Source: Petrosia ficiformis (Eukaryota > Porifera > Demospongiae > Haplosclerida > Petrosiidae). From it: DNA of 64,000 bases. The stretch is taken from NCBI GenBank assembly GCA_947044365.1, contig OX345645.1, forward strand, positions 1,783,856 to 1,847,855, in the 5' to 3' direction. A program made the position numbers and the translations under genes. How positions within the stretch are numbered: position 1 is the first letter of the stretch; each line of letters starts with the position of its first letter. A model generated the notes under the pieces. That model was given only the letters and a program-made list of their open reading frames with translations. It was not told where the DNA came from and searched no databases. Below are positions 1-11,700 of this stretch, one piece after another.

Positions 1-277
1 ATGAATCGGTTAACTAACTTAAAATCATCCACATTGGGACAAATGTTTTAACTAATGTAAACGATTAGTGGTTGCAAGCAAAGCTAAATCACTTCAATGA
101 AATTTAGCATGTCTTATACTAAATTCCACTTATATTTATAAAGATATAGGATTTAATGTTCCCTATGCTAAATCTCTCCTGTATACATATTAACATGGAG
201 GTGTATGCCATAAACATGCAATCCAAGCTTGTGTATATAGAAGAGATTTACATGCTAAATCCCTTCTATATTATATA

Positions 278-318
<41 letters not shown>

Positions 319-409
319 ATATAGGAACTTTAGGAAGGAAAGACAATTAGTGTAATTTTATCTTCATCCAAAATGTAGCACAGTAAATATACATCAAGAT
401 GAATTGTGA
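1..409. other. Non-coding AT-rich stretch, presumed beta-mannosidase intron
   Basis: No exon resembling the next part of beta-mannosidase was found on the minus strand. The only notable feature is an AT dinucleotide run at about 278-312. Treated as the left part of the intron that also holds the 30-bp array. Confidence 0.5.
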
Positions 410-1594
410 TAGCTTGATCATGATGATGATTGTATAACATAGCTTGATCGTCATGATGATTGTATAACATAGCTTGATCGTCATGATGATTGTATAACAT
501 AGCTTGATCGTCATGATGATTGTATAACATAGCTTGATCGTCATGATGATTGTATAACATAGCTTGATCGTCATGATGATTGTATAACATAGCTTGATCG
601 TCATGATGATTGTATAACATAGCTTGATCGTCATGATGATTGTATAACATAGCTTGATCGTCATGATGATTGTATAACATAGCTTGATCGTCATGATGAT
701 TGTATAACATAGCTTGATCGTCATGATGATTGTATAACATAGCTTGATCGTCATGATGATTGTATAACATAGCTTGATCGTCATGATGATTGTATAACAT
801 AGCTTGATCATCATGACGATTGTATAACATAGCTTGATCATCATGACGATTGTATAACATAGCTTGATTATCATGACGATTGTATAACATAGCTTGATCA
901 TCATGACGATTGTATAACATAGCTTGATCATCATGACGATTGTATAACATAGCTTGATCATCATGACGATTGTATAACATAGCTTGATCATCATGACGAT
1001 TGTATAACTAGCTTGATCATGACGATTGTATAACATAGCTTGATCATCATGACGATTGTATAACATAGCTTGATCATCATGATGATTGTATAACATAGCT
1101 TGATCATCATGACGATTGTATAACATAGCTTGATCATCATGATGATTGTATAACATAGCTTGATCGTCATGATGATTGTATAACATAGCTTGATCGTCAT
1201 GATGATTGTATAACATAGCTTGATCATCATGACGATTGTATAACATAGCTTGATCATCATGACGATTGTATAACATAGCTTGATCATCATGACGATTGTA
1301 TAACATAGCTTGATCATCATGACGATTGTATAACATAGCTTGATCATCATGACGATTGTATAACATAGCTTGATCATCATGACGATTGTATAACATAGCT
1401 TGATCATCATGACGATTGTATAACTAGCTTGATCATGACGATTGTATAACATAGCTTGATCATCATGACGATTGTATAACATAGCTTGATCATCATGATG
1501 ATTGTATAACATAGCTTGATCATCATGACGATTGTATAACATAGCTTGATCATCATGATGATTGTATAACATAGCTTGATCGTCATGACGATTG
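410..1594. repeat. 30-bp minisatellite, about 39 copies
   Basis: Strict 30-bp period containing TATAACATAGCTTGATC followed by a 12-bp near-palindrome, TCRTCATGAYGA. Two main versions exist, TCGTCATGATGA (mostly left) and TCATCATGACGA (mostly middle and right), which are exact reverse complements of each other. Two shortened units (about 1008 and 1424) break the frame. The period is a multiple of three, so long spurious reading frames arise on the minus strand. It lies in the beta-mannosidase intron after the last visible exon. Confidence 0.95.
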
Positions 1595-1633
1595 TTGTAT
1601 ATAATACAGATTTAGTGATAAAACAATTCTTAC

Positions 1634-4600
1634 TTGAATCAGTTTGTTGGAAATAGAAGAGAAGTCCTTCTTCTCCATTTGGTGGAGGGTCCTGAACTAA
1701 TTCAATATTTCTGAACCCTATTCTCTTTGTCTCTAATAACATTGATACTTTATCTCCATTCTGAACAAGGTAAAGAAATTGAAACAATACTCCACTTTTC
1801 AATACATAGATACAGACACATGCAGACACAGAAGATACACATACATGGACATACAGACACATGCAGACACAGAAGATACACATACATGGATATACAGACA
1901 CATGCAGACACAGAAGATACACATACATGGACATACAGACACATGCAGACACAGAAGATACACATACATGGACATACAGACACATGCAGACACAGAAGAT
2001 ACACATACATGGACATACAGACACATGCAGACACAGAAGATACACAGACACATAAACATACAGACACACCTTATTGGTAACAGTAAAATCAACTACTGCA
2101 TTGTACAGTTTCGGTGTTTGGGTTGTTGAAGTATATGGTTTCCATAGAAATGCATCCATTTTGTTTGCTTTAACGGGAGATGTTAAGAATCTCTGACAGA
2201 TCTCGCCAGATTCTGAAACTTTAAAAACCTGTTAGGAATACATAATTATTACTAAAGGATTCACAAGAAGACAATATATTCATTTACCCATTTTTGTGGT
2301 GTGCTGAAAGGAGTGCTGTCAACACTAAGTGTGACTGTTATACTATATTCATCTGATAAGAGGAAGAAGAGAATGAAGAAAAAGTAATCAAGAGGAGGAG
2401 GAGGAGAAGGATGAGAAGGAGGAGGAGGAGGTGGGAGAGGAGGAGGAGGAGGTGGAGAAGGAGTATAAGATGAGCAAGAGAGAATGAAGAGGAGGAGGAG
2501 AAGGAGGAAAAGAAATTAAAAATTCAACAGAAGAGAGATACCTGAATCCTTTGAGTTGACACAAACCAATACTTCAATCAAGTAAGAGTCCATTTTATTC
2601 TCATAAAAAGGTTTAGGGACAATGGTTGAAATATAAACAGGATCATAGGACACGATACTATCAAGAAAATAGGGATCATAATATCATCAAGAAAATAGCA
2701 TAATGAATATAAACAGTAGTTTGGTGTCTGTATCATCATCACTATGATAAATTATAGTTATGACATAATGAATGTGGGTTTGTATTAACAACCATAGTAT
2801 CGTACCTAATATTCTGCCAGATACCAGCTGGAACAAATGCCGGTCCCCAATCCCAACCAAAATCTGTCAAAAGGAAATATGTATGGACAAAATTCATTTG
2901 TAAGTTTGGTAAAAGAAGATAATGTTAAAGTCTGTCTATTTGTCTATCCATTTTCATTCCATACTTTTCTTCAAATCTATTTTTATTCATTTCTGCCTAC
3001 AAGTGTCATTGTATTTCTACTGTTGGTCTGTTTAGTTTGGGTGACTGGATCCAAACTTTATTAAATAAACTGCTACACATAATAAAAGCAGCTTTGAATC
3101 AATAAATTAGTCTTTAGATCAAGTCACCCAAACTAGTCTTTAGATCAAGTCACCCAAACTAGTCTTTAGATCAAGTCACCCAAATTAGTCTTTAGATCAA
3201 GTCACCCAAACTAGTCTTTAGATCAAGTCACCCAAAATAGTCTTTAGATCAAGTCACCCAAATTAGTCTTTAGATCAAGTCACACAAATTAGTCTTTAGA
3301 TCAAACTAGTCTTTAGATCAAACTAGTCTTTAGATCAAGTCACCCAAACTAGTCTTTAGATCAAACTAGTCTTTAGATCAAGTTACCCAAGCTAGTCTTT
3401 AGATCAAGTCACCCAAACTAGTCTTTAGATCAAACTAGTCTTTAGATCAAGTCACCCAAACTAGTCTTTAGATCAAGTCACCCAAACTAGTCTTTAGATC
3501 AAACTAGTCTTTAGATCAAGTCACCCAAATTAGTCTTTAGATCAAGTCACCCAAACTAGTCTGTAGATCAAGTCACTCAAATTAGTCTTTAGATCAAGTC
3601 ACCCAAACTAGTCTTTAGATCAAGTCACCCAAATTAGTCTTAAGATCAAGTCACCCAAATTAGTCTTAAGATCAAGTCACCCAAACTAGTCTTTAGATCA
3701 AGTCACCCAAACTAGTCTTTAGATCAAGTCACCCAAATTAGTCTTAAGATCAAGTCACCCAAATTAGTCTTTAGATCAAGTCACCCAAATTAGTCTTTAG
3801 ATCAAGTCATCCAAATTAGTCTTTAAATCAAGTCACCCAAACTACTAGTCTTTAGATCAAGTCACCCAAATTAGTCTTTAGATCAAGTCGCCCAAACTAG
3901 TCTTTAGATCAAGTCATCCAAATTAGTCTTTAAATCAAGTCACCCAAATTAGTCTTTAGATCAAGTCACCCAAATTAGTCTTTAGATCAAGTCACCCAAA
4001 CTAGTCTTTAGACCAAGTCACCCAAAATCAAGTCACCCAAATTAGTCTTTAGATCAAGTCACCCAAATTAGTCTTTAGATCAAGTCACCCAAATTAGTCT
4101 TTAGATCAAGTCACCCAAACTAGTCTTTAGATCAAGTCACCCAAACTAGTCTTTAGATCAAGTCACCCAAATTAGTCTTTAGATCAAGTCACCCAAACTA
4201 GTCTTTAGATCAAGTCACCCAAACTAGTCTTTAGATCAAGTCACCCAAATTAGTCTTTAGATCAAGTCACCCAAATTAATTTTTTGTTAGTCTGAATGAT
4301 TTTGTTTTTTACCTGACTGTGTCTTTCTGATAAAGTTTCTATGTACATCAGGAATGTAGATACCTAAGAATAATAGAAAAGATCTCTGACGTCATGGATG
4401 ATTGAAATAGCATCTTAATGTAACTCACCTGGAGCAGGTACATCATATGGATAATTATTCTTCATTCGGAGAGAATAATTTGCAGCTGACTGCATGGAAA
4501 TAATAATTGAATGAACATACGAATGAATGTAAGACTAATGGATCAATTGAATAAAAAAATGGATAGATGGATTGATGGTTGAATGGGTCAATGGTGGATA

Positions 4601-5457
4601 GATTGTTGAATGGATCAATGTATAGCTGGATCAATGAATAGATAGATGAATGAATACATGGATAGGTAGATGAATGAATACATGGATATGTAGATGAATG
4701 AATAGATCAATGGATAGATGGATGAATGAATACATGGATAGGTAGATGAATGAATACATGGATAGGTAGATGAATGAATAGTTCAATGGATAGATAGATG
4801 AATGAATACATGGATAGGTAGATGAATGAATAGATCAATGGATAGATAGATGAATGAATACATGGATAGGTAGATGAATGAATACATGGATAGGTAGATG
4901 AATGAATAGATCAATGGATAGATAGATCAATTAATGGTCAATGAATAGTTGGATGAATGGATGATTTGATGGATAGATGATCAATGGATTGATGTATAGA
5001 TAGATGAATGAACAATAGATGGATGAAAGGATGTATACATGATTGTAGGTTTTAAGAACAGATCAATGAATAGATGGATGAATGGATAGATGGATGAATG
5101 GATGGATACGTGATTGTAGATTTTCATCTGACCTCAATTCTAATCATCAAAGTATTGTCTCCTGATTTTGCATATTTCTAATTAAAAATAAAATAATAAA
5201 TATTTTAAGTAATCTGGTAATGAACTTACAGTAATATTAAACAGCCATCTCCTGAAATAATTATTAGCATAACCAACTGGATGATTGTTTAAACTGTGAA
5301 ATAATGAAAAACTCTACTTACATAAATACATTATACATATGTACATACATATATACGTATATACGTATATACATACATACATACATACATACGTACATAC
5401 ATATGTATGTACGTACGTACATACATACATATGTACATATGTACATAAGTACGTACA

Positions 5458-5493
<36 letters not shown>

Positions 5494-6960
5494 TACATAC
5501 ATACATATATACATACATACATACATACATACATACGTACGTACGTACGTACGTACGTACGTACATAGATACATACATACATACATACGTACGTACGTAC
5601 ATACATACATACATACATACATACGTACATACATACATACATACATAGATACATACATACATACATACATAGATACATACGTACATACATACATATGTAC
5701 GTACATACATACATACATACATACATTCATATGTAGATACACATCTACATACATAAATAGATAACTATGTACAAACCTAATATTAGCCACGGTATCCAAA
5801 CCATCACACTTTAGTGTTAAGACTTTTCCATCAATATCATCTCTTGATAACTGAAATTTCAATGTGTAAATCCAGTTGCTATATGCTACCCATTGCAGTT
5901 TCTCATCATTATAGCCATCTAGAAGTACAATAATTAATTATTGTTTTAGTACGACAAGGTTTAGTTAGTGTATGTCTATGTTCTCAAAATTTACTTAATG
6001 TTACTAAAGAGGTTTTAGTTTTAGTTAAAAACTAAAAGCTAAAATTACTCATTATAGCCCAATATTCACTTTGTAATTTTGTTATAGTTTCATTAACTAA
6101 ATTCACAATGCCTTATTAAAAGAGGTTTTAGTTATAGTTAACTAAAACAACACTATTAAACAAAATGATCATTCTATTTCTGCTTGTAATATTATGTAGA
6201 TTATTGGCATTCAGTAATGCCTCATTTTGACAATATGAGAGTGGTATAGTGATTAGAGCTTGAGCCTCCTGATCGAATGGTCAGTGGTTCAATTACAGCT
6301 ATGGTCGTGCTGTTTCCTGGAAAAAGACTATCTGTTTTTCTGTGGACTTCATTACTAATATGAAAGTGCATTGATAAACTTCATAATTTATTATTGTGAA
6401 TGTATAAGTAGAGTTTATGTCTATTATAATTATAGCACCCTTACAGTGCAATGCATGTTTTAATGTGCCAAGAGGGCAATAAAGGTCGAGATTACTTTAT
6501 GTATGAGCAAAGCAAGTGCATTATGTATAAATTGATACCTTTATTGGCCTCGCCCGAGTGCCCACAATTAAACATGCATTGGACTATAAGTGGCTTAATG
6601 CATATTGACTTAATACATACACACATTACGTGATTTATGTGATTACTCTCATCATTGGTCAAAATTTGATGAGATACATTATGCATTAACACATACTAAA
6701 TCAACTCACAATAAGGATCATCAATTATTCCATGTTCCCTACAAAAAAAAAATCAGTCACTAAAAATAATAATTTCTACTAATTATGATTCCTCACAGCA
6801 AGTCCATGTGTGTGATACCAGGTACAGTAGCCTGAATATCTTTCACTCTTCCCGCTTCATCTGACAGTTTCCAATTTTTCCCATTGAGATAAATCTCTTT
6901 CTGGTCTGCTTTGACTAGCAAACAGAAAGAGACGAGCAAGAGTGTAGAATAGAACCACAT
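1634..6960 (-). CDS. MANBA: Beta-mannosidase (lysosomal GH2), N-terminal part, runs off left edge
   Basis: Eleven exons read right to left: 6797-6960, 6710-6738, 5777-5918, 5230-5293, 4429-4489, 4313-4363, 2806-2863, 2542-2657, 2288-2352, 2070-2228, 1634-1760. All have GT-AG junctions and compatible phases, giving about 345 residues. The start at 6960 opens with a signal peptide ([18 protein letters not shown]). Recognisable GH2 beta-mannosidase signatures follow: [15 protein letters not shown], a [16 protein letters not shown] stretch, HRNFIRKTQ, then FGWDWGPAF (the family's WDWGP motif), GIWQN, and [14 protein letters not shown]. The family removes the terminal beta-mannose of N-glycan fragments in the lysosome. 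The catalytic domain is not in this window: nothing convincing codes between 1 and 1633, so the next exon lies beyond the left edge. Introns carry large tandem arrays. Family assignment is firm; the exon 9/10 junction is the least certain. Confidence 0.9.
1807..2065. repeat. 41-bp minisatellite, about 6 copies
   Basis: ACATGCAGACACAGAAGA recurs every 41 bp (for example at 1818, 1859 and 1900). It fills the intron between beta-mannosidase exons 2070-2228 and 1634-1760. Confidence 0.9.
2372..2515. repeat. Purine-only GGA/GAA-rich tract
   Basis: Almost uninterrupted A/G on the plus strand (GGAGGAGGAGG blocks), so polypyrimidine on the sense strand of beta-mannosidase. It lies in the intron between exons 2542-2657 and 2288-2352. 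Mirror-type purine tracts can form triplex DNA; that is inference. Confidence 0.8.
3107..4276. repeat. 26-bp minisatellite, about 45 units with shortened forms
   Basis: Units contain AGTCTTTAGATCAAGTCACC and end AAAC or AAAT. Several units are truncated to about 15-17 bp (ACTAGTCTTTAGATCAA). The array fills the intron between beta-mannosidase exons 4313-4363 and 2806-2863 and stops about 40 bp from the donor of the upstream exon. Confidence 0.93.
4500..5115. repeat. Degenerate GATGAATGAATA/GGATAGATA repeat
   Basis: Tetranucleotide-like mixture of GATG, AATG, GATA and TAGA with a partial higher-order unit containing ACATGGATAGGTAGATGAAT. It lies in the intron between beta-mannosidase exons 5230-5293 and 4429-4489. 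Confidence 0.85.
5325..5755. repeat. (TACA/TACG)n microsatellite
   Basis: About 430 bp of TACA repeats with interspersed TACG and TATG variants, in the intron between beta-mannosidase exons 5777-5918 and 5230-5293. It has no stops in several frames, which yields spurious YIHT/YVCM peptides on both strands. Confidence 0.95.
5939..6158. mobile_element. Inverted-repeat element, TTTTAGTT family, copy 1
   Basis: Begins ATTGTTTTAGTAC and ends AACTAAAACAACAC, giving inverted termini. The interior is rich in TTTTAGTT/AACTAAAA. A related copy lies at about 19665-19919 with termini TATTGTTTTAGTTAA and AACTAAAATACCA, and a single end at about 23040. Non-autonomous and non-coding; a MITE-like class is likely. 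Confidence 0.55.
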
Positions 6961-7123
6961 TTTTGGGAGTATTTGCAGATCTCAGCCACACCCTCGTGAC
7001 CTCTCGCGCATGTAAGTATCATAATTATGAAATTTACTTCAATGAGTCAAATCAAATTATAGGACACCTTTCGGTTCTGCTCCTGGTATAAAATCACATG
7101 ATATATACATACAAGTACATTAA
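6961..7123. promoter_or_regulatory. Upstream region of beta-mannosidase
   Basis: This 163-bp gap separates the beta-mannosidase start from the CCDC124 stop codon on the same strand. It contains CACACCCT at 6987-6994, a GT-box/KLF-like sequence also seen upstream of CCDC124 and between the two Ig genes. The promoter function is inferred from position. Confidence 0.4.
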
Positions 7124-8047
7124 TTAACTTTTAGAATTGTAAGATAAATGATGTTGGTTCATGGGATTGTCTGGTGATTTCATCCACTCTTTTCTAAGAA
7201 GCTGTTTTAATTGAGACATTCGCAAATTAGGATTCTCCTCTTTCAGTTTCGGTAGATTAAGTTCTTCAAATTCTGCATAAGCTGCTTTCAATCTTCTTTC
7301 AGGATGTCTTTCCTTACTACCTTTGTCATCACCAAGAATTTGAATTGCTTCATCTATCGTCTGGGCATCAATAAGACCTTCCATAGCACGTTGTTCCATA
7401 ATGCGATTAGGATTCTCCAACAATGGCGGATTTTCAATTACTCTTCGAGGTAGAGCAGTTGCTCCATCCTGGTGTCTTTCTCGTTCTTGAGCTTCTAATA
7501 TCTGAGCTGTTGTCATTTTTGTTGCACCAGATGGCGATTTACTTTTCAATGTGGCTTCTTCTTCAACTAAAAGTTTTCTTGATTCAACTTTTCTCTCTAA
7601 TTGTTCTTGTCTTCGTCGATCTCTTTCAGCCTACAGAAAAGAAACTTACCAATTACTATGACCCCGGTCAAGATGTATGGACAGGAAGGGTCAATATGAT
7701 TGTAATGCATGGATAGGAAGGGTCTGTTATGTCCCACTCCCACCTATACACTACTGGTATACACTGACCCCTCTCATTGATATATCAGGTCTCTCCCCCT
7801 ATATTATATAATTATATATATATTCCAATCATTCTAATCCCTCCCAACCATACAGTAACTCTATGTCCATATACACAATCAGAACTACTTTTCTTTCTTG
7901 TTTTCTCATAACATATTTATCATCATCCCTCCAGTATTCATCTTCCTCCTCCTGTTTTCTCTTTTCTTCTGCTTCCTTCTTTGAAGCAGCTTTTCTCTCT
8001 TTTGCAGCAACTGACTTGGAATTAACTTCCTTAAACTTTTTAGGCAT
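7124..8047 (-). CDS. CCDC124: CCDC124 / Lso2-family ribosome-associated protein
   Basis: Two exons, 7889-8047 and 7124-7630, give 221 residues, close to the family's usual length of about 220. The start MPKKF is the conserved N-terminus. A long charged helix follows (KEAEEKRKQEEEDEYWRDDD, then KYVMRKQERK), matching the family's DAYWKDDDK-type segment. The C-terminal block has HPERRLKAAYAEFEE, LPKLKEENPNLRMSQLKQLL and KEWMKSPDNPMNQ, which are family hallmarks. The yeast relative Lso2 and human CCDC124 bind ribosomes, notably dormant 80S ribosomes during recovery. The acceptor at 7631-7632 and donor at 7887-7888 are canonical. Confidence 0.96.
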
Positions 8048-8100
8048 TTCAGCTTTGAGCACACCCATACACCACACCCTATGATATAAGCCATGTGGTC
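8048..8100. promoter_or_regulatory. Bidirectional promoter region, CCDC124 / neugrin-like
   Basis: Only 53 bp separate the two divergent start codons. It contains CACACCC at 8060-8066 and CACACCCT at 8073-8080. No TATA box is evident. Function is inferred from the head-to-head layout. Confidence 0.5.
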
Positions 8101-8244
8101 ATGTTGAAAATTGCTAGATTCTCTAGTTTTCGTTTAACTTACTCAAGTGACCATATTGAAACTCATGCCAAGTTTTATGCGAATCACAATAGAACAGAGT
8201 CTGAGATTAATAGGTTAGCAAATGTACATACACATAATTATATC

Positions 8245-8275
<31 letters not shown>

Positions 8276-8609
8276 CATATGCAACTACATGTATGTATAT
8301 TATGTGTGTGAGATAATGATAATAATATAATGCAGAGTGACATGGAGTGATAAACGAAAGATGGAACGATATGGTCACAACCTATGGAGACCCAAAAAAA
8401 GACTAACAAGATATCAAATGGAACATTTACGAACATTACGTCAAGAGGCCCCAAATGAATGGACAATCCAAAAACTCGCAAAACAGTTTGAGATTAGTTA
8501 TTCAGCCGTTACTAGGATCTTGAGAAGCAAGTTTGAACCCTCTGATGAAACTCAAGCTAGACAAGACAAAATTGCTCTTGAGAGAAGAAAATCACAAACT
8601 AAACATTGA
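8101..8609 (+). CDS. NGRN: Neugrin / Rrg9-like mitochondrial protein
   Basis: Two exons, 8101-8213 and 8336-8609, give 128 residues. The first in-frame ATG is 8101 (MLKIARFSSFRL), and this basic, hydroxylated N-terminus would suit a mitochondrial presequence. The second exon carries the neugrin/Rrg9 helix-turn-helix-like block: RPKKRLTRYQMEHLRTLRQE, then PNEWTIQKLAKQFEISYSAV and TRILRSKF. Human neugrin acts with mitochondrial 16S rRNA, and yeast Rrg9 is needed for mitochondrial genome maintenance. The intron holds a (TA)n run at about 8240-8272. The protein is shorter than human neugrin but retains the core. Confidence 0.85.
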
Positions 8610-8720
8610 TTTTAATATTTATTATAGTTACGATGATTAAATTATATGCATCTATTTAGATAAAAAATCATGCATCTATTTAGATAAAAAATCATGATTG
8701 GTAAAATTGTTTATGAATAA

Positions 8721-11700
8721 TTAAAAAAGTTTTCTGGCAGCTTCCTGCATACCATTGTCAAATGGTTGTTGATTTTTACATACTAGAAGATACATACATA
8801 TAGTTAGTATGCTGGATACACATTGGAAGGCAGCTTCATACATAAATCTTGGACCAAATACAGCCCATATCATCAGATGACGTCTGTGTACTGAGGCAGC
8901 TATTACAGCACAAACCAACTATAAATTAAAGAGTAAGGGATTAGATGATCAATATGAAGTGATGAGATGGATATATAGGGTTTCATAAATATACTAACTG
9001 AGTAATGAAAATTAATATATACTTCTATTGTGTTACGTTAACTTTAATTACCCTTGCCTTAAAGAGTAGGCGGAAGGGTATGATAATCATATTGTGTGTT
9101 TGCAAAATTGGGAAAACTACAAACATTGGTGGCTCAAATGAACTACTAGACTTCATTATTACTGTTTCAATTTTGAATTTGTCAGAGGGAGAAGAGGAGG
9201 GGAGAGTGGAGGGTGCAAAATGCCTCAATGAAACACTGTATGTCTGTATGTATGTATAATTATATTCATGAACTAATGTGTCACAAGTGTGTAAGGTATA
9301 TAATTATATATATATATACCCTCAGAGATCCAGTTCCGATATAAAACAGCTGTAATTTAAAAAGAGATGAGATCACAGGATTCTGATCTTTACTTTGGAA
9401 TTTAGATTTCTTGTAAGGAAGCATGAGAGGAAGATAGACAGAAGCAAGAATCTAAAAGTAACGAAGAGTTACAAAACAAACATTAAAAATTATTCTTCAT
9501 TCACATTCACTTTGAGCTCCCCATGGATGAGAGGTCATTTGGAAAGATCAAAACCTTACACTCGCTACTCAGCCATTTTGTTAAGGAACCCAACTGAACT
9601 AAATCCAGGAAGAGTAACTATTGCTTCACCTTGATACAAAATTTAATAGTGCTCTTATAACAAATGGTAAAATAACAGAGATTAAACCGTGAGATTAAAT
9701 GCTCTTTTCTCATCCACAGGTCATAGAAATAGTATCAGTTCTCAATTAGTGTGCTGGTTCATAGAGTAACTAGACTTATGAATTAGCTATTTAAATGAAA
9801 CCCTCACTAACTGTAACAGTGGATTGATTTTGCTGGAGAATGTAAAACAACCAAGAAGTGATAAACTCTAATCCTAGGATCAAGGATGTTGCACCTACAA
9901 TGCAGGGTTGATGGAATAAGCACATGGTTGCTAATATCTGATTGGTCTAATGTAACATTATCAATGCAGATATACAAATCGAGTCTATCTAAGCATTATC
10001 ATATTCAGGGCATTGGAATTGATTCTCATTCATTTGATAGTATCAGTGGCCAATTCATAATTCCACCCCAATTCATGCTAAAAGTGGAAAATTACAGAAT
10101 CATATTCAATTCCAATGCCCTGATCGTATTGCATCAAACACAATACAAGTGCTTACATCAATAATTGATATGAAATCTGTCACTATAAGTACAAATATCA
10201 ATACCAGGTCTGTAGACAACATCTATTAGTACCCTTCCAGTTTTTGTCAAATGTCAATCCAATGCCTTGTTTGACTTATAGTATAATCATTATTAATTTT
10301 TATAAAGATTAATTTTCAGGTCATCATGAATGTGAACAATAAGACTTAACACACACCTGAGATGCTAGAGTGTTTAGTCCCACTAGTACACCAGCAATAG
10401 GAAGAGTAATGGATGTCATCTCTCCAGAGAGACCAACAAATCCTGCTTCAAATCGTAGACTGGTAACAGTTGCTTGATGTCCAATACCAAAGAAATATTG
10501 GTAACCGAAAAATGAACAAAGAACAGCTCTTGTAAATAGAGGAACTATGTATGAATGAATATACAAAATAATTTAAAATAGCGACAGTCAAGTCAAGGTT
10601 TCATATATTGAGGGGGGCAGGGGTGATATTCCCCTAGACCTAGTTTATTTCAACATGCAACAACATTTCGGCTATAAAACCTTTTGGAGCCCCAGAAGCC
10701 ACCTCAGAGGTCCTAAAGTACCACTGTATATTATCAGATGATTAAATATATATATGGAGAAAATGTATCCCTATGATTACTTTCCAATTCATTTTAATCA
10801 TTTTTATGCATCTGAAATCCACTCTTTCTCTTTTTAAAGAACCTCTGCTAGTATGCTACTAGTCTCAGGGCCAGATATTTGGCTCCGAGACTAGTCTGTA
10901 ACTCAAGCACGTGTTCTTTTGTGTCATGCCCATTAATTGACCTAGCCCTCCCATAAATAACATCACGAGGCACGGACCGTAAAGTGTAACACTATATATA
11001 TACACATGTTTTTCTTTATTTACCCATGTGGAAAGTATTTTTAGGGATGGCCCTACAAGACAAACTAATAGAATAGAATAACTGACCTTCAGGTGAATTT
11101 TGTAACACAGTAATCAACAACATCAGCTGTAACAAAAACAAAGTGAATGAGAAAAAATACACATCATTAGGAACCACTACTACTAGTACAATTGGAGACA
11201 GGATTGACATCACCAACCATGTTACTGGAGCAAGACAATGTACTGTGTCTAATATTTCAGAATCACTCGATCCAAAAAATTTCGGATCCTCTTTTGCAAG
11301 AGTGCATTTCCAGTTGAAATCTCTGAAATAATGACCAGACCCAAACCAAGGTTTCCAAATCAATATGAAAATGGAAGTTATACTTACGATATACACACAC
11401 CAAATTGACACCAAAGCAAGATTATAGCTTGCAACTTCAAAAATGGCCATTGGTAAAGCAGCTAATACCAGCTGACCAGTGAAAAATGAACAAACAGATG
11501 AGCATATATCTGTATATCGCTCATGACATGAAAATTTACTCCGGAAAAAATGATCTGTAGCTTTCACTGTTCCGAAAAAAAAGAATAACAATAGTATAAA
11601 TCGTGATACAACAAATACGTAAGATACTTCATTGGGTTCTAGTAGCTTTAAAGATTTGAAAATATGTAAAGGAGTGCAATCATCCTGCTGGTCTCTACAA

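Noticed and set aside
330..1572. Minus-strand frames with a 10-residue MLYNHHDDQA repeat
   Set aside because: The 30-bp period is a multiple of three inside an intronic minisatellite; frames are broken by the short units and have no splice or start support.
410..4276. CRISPR arrays
   Set aside because: Regular repeats are head-to-tail without unique spacers, there are no cas genes, and the host is eukaryotic.
5304..5862. YIHTYIHT / MYVCMYVC proteins on both strands
   Set aside because: Translation of a TACA microsatellite; the only real coding piece is beta-mannosidase exon 5777-5918.
6236..6300. A second tRNA-like sequence (AGTGGTATAGTGATTAGAGC... GGTTCAATTAC)
   Set aside because: Only weak A- and B-box likeness; no T-stem or acceptor pairing can be drawn, so I did not list it as a feature.
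8095..8100. Upstream GTG start for the neugrin-like gene
   Set aside because: Animal genes start at ATG; the first in-frame ATG is 8101, and the ATG at 8093 is in another frame and stops after four codons.
11335..11400. A 65-bp GTAAGT...TTTCAG intron inside the long PIGO exon
   Set aside because: Removing it shifts the frame into an early stop, whereas leaving it keeps one frame to LLITVLQNSPEG; the sites are probably decoys.
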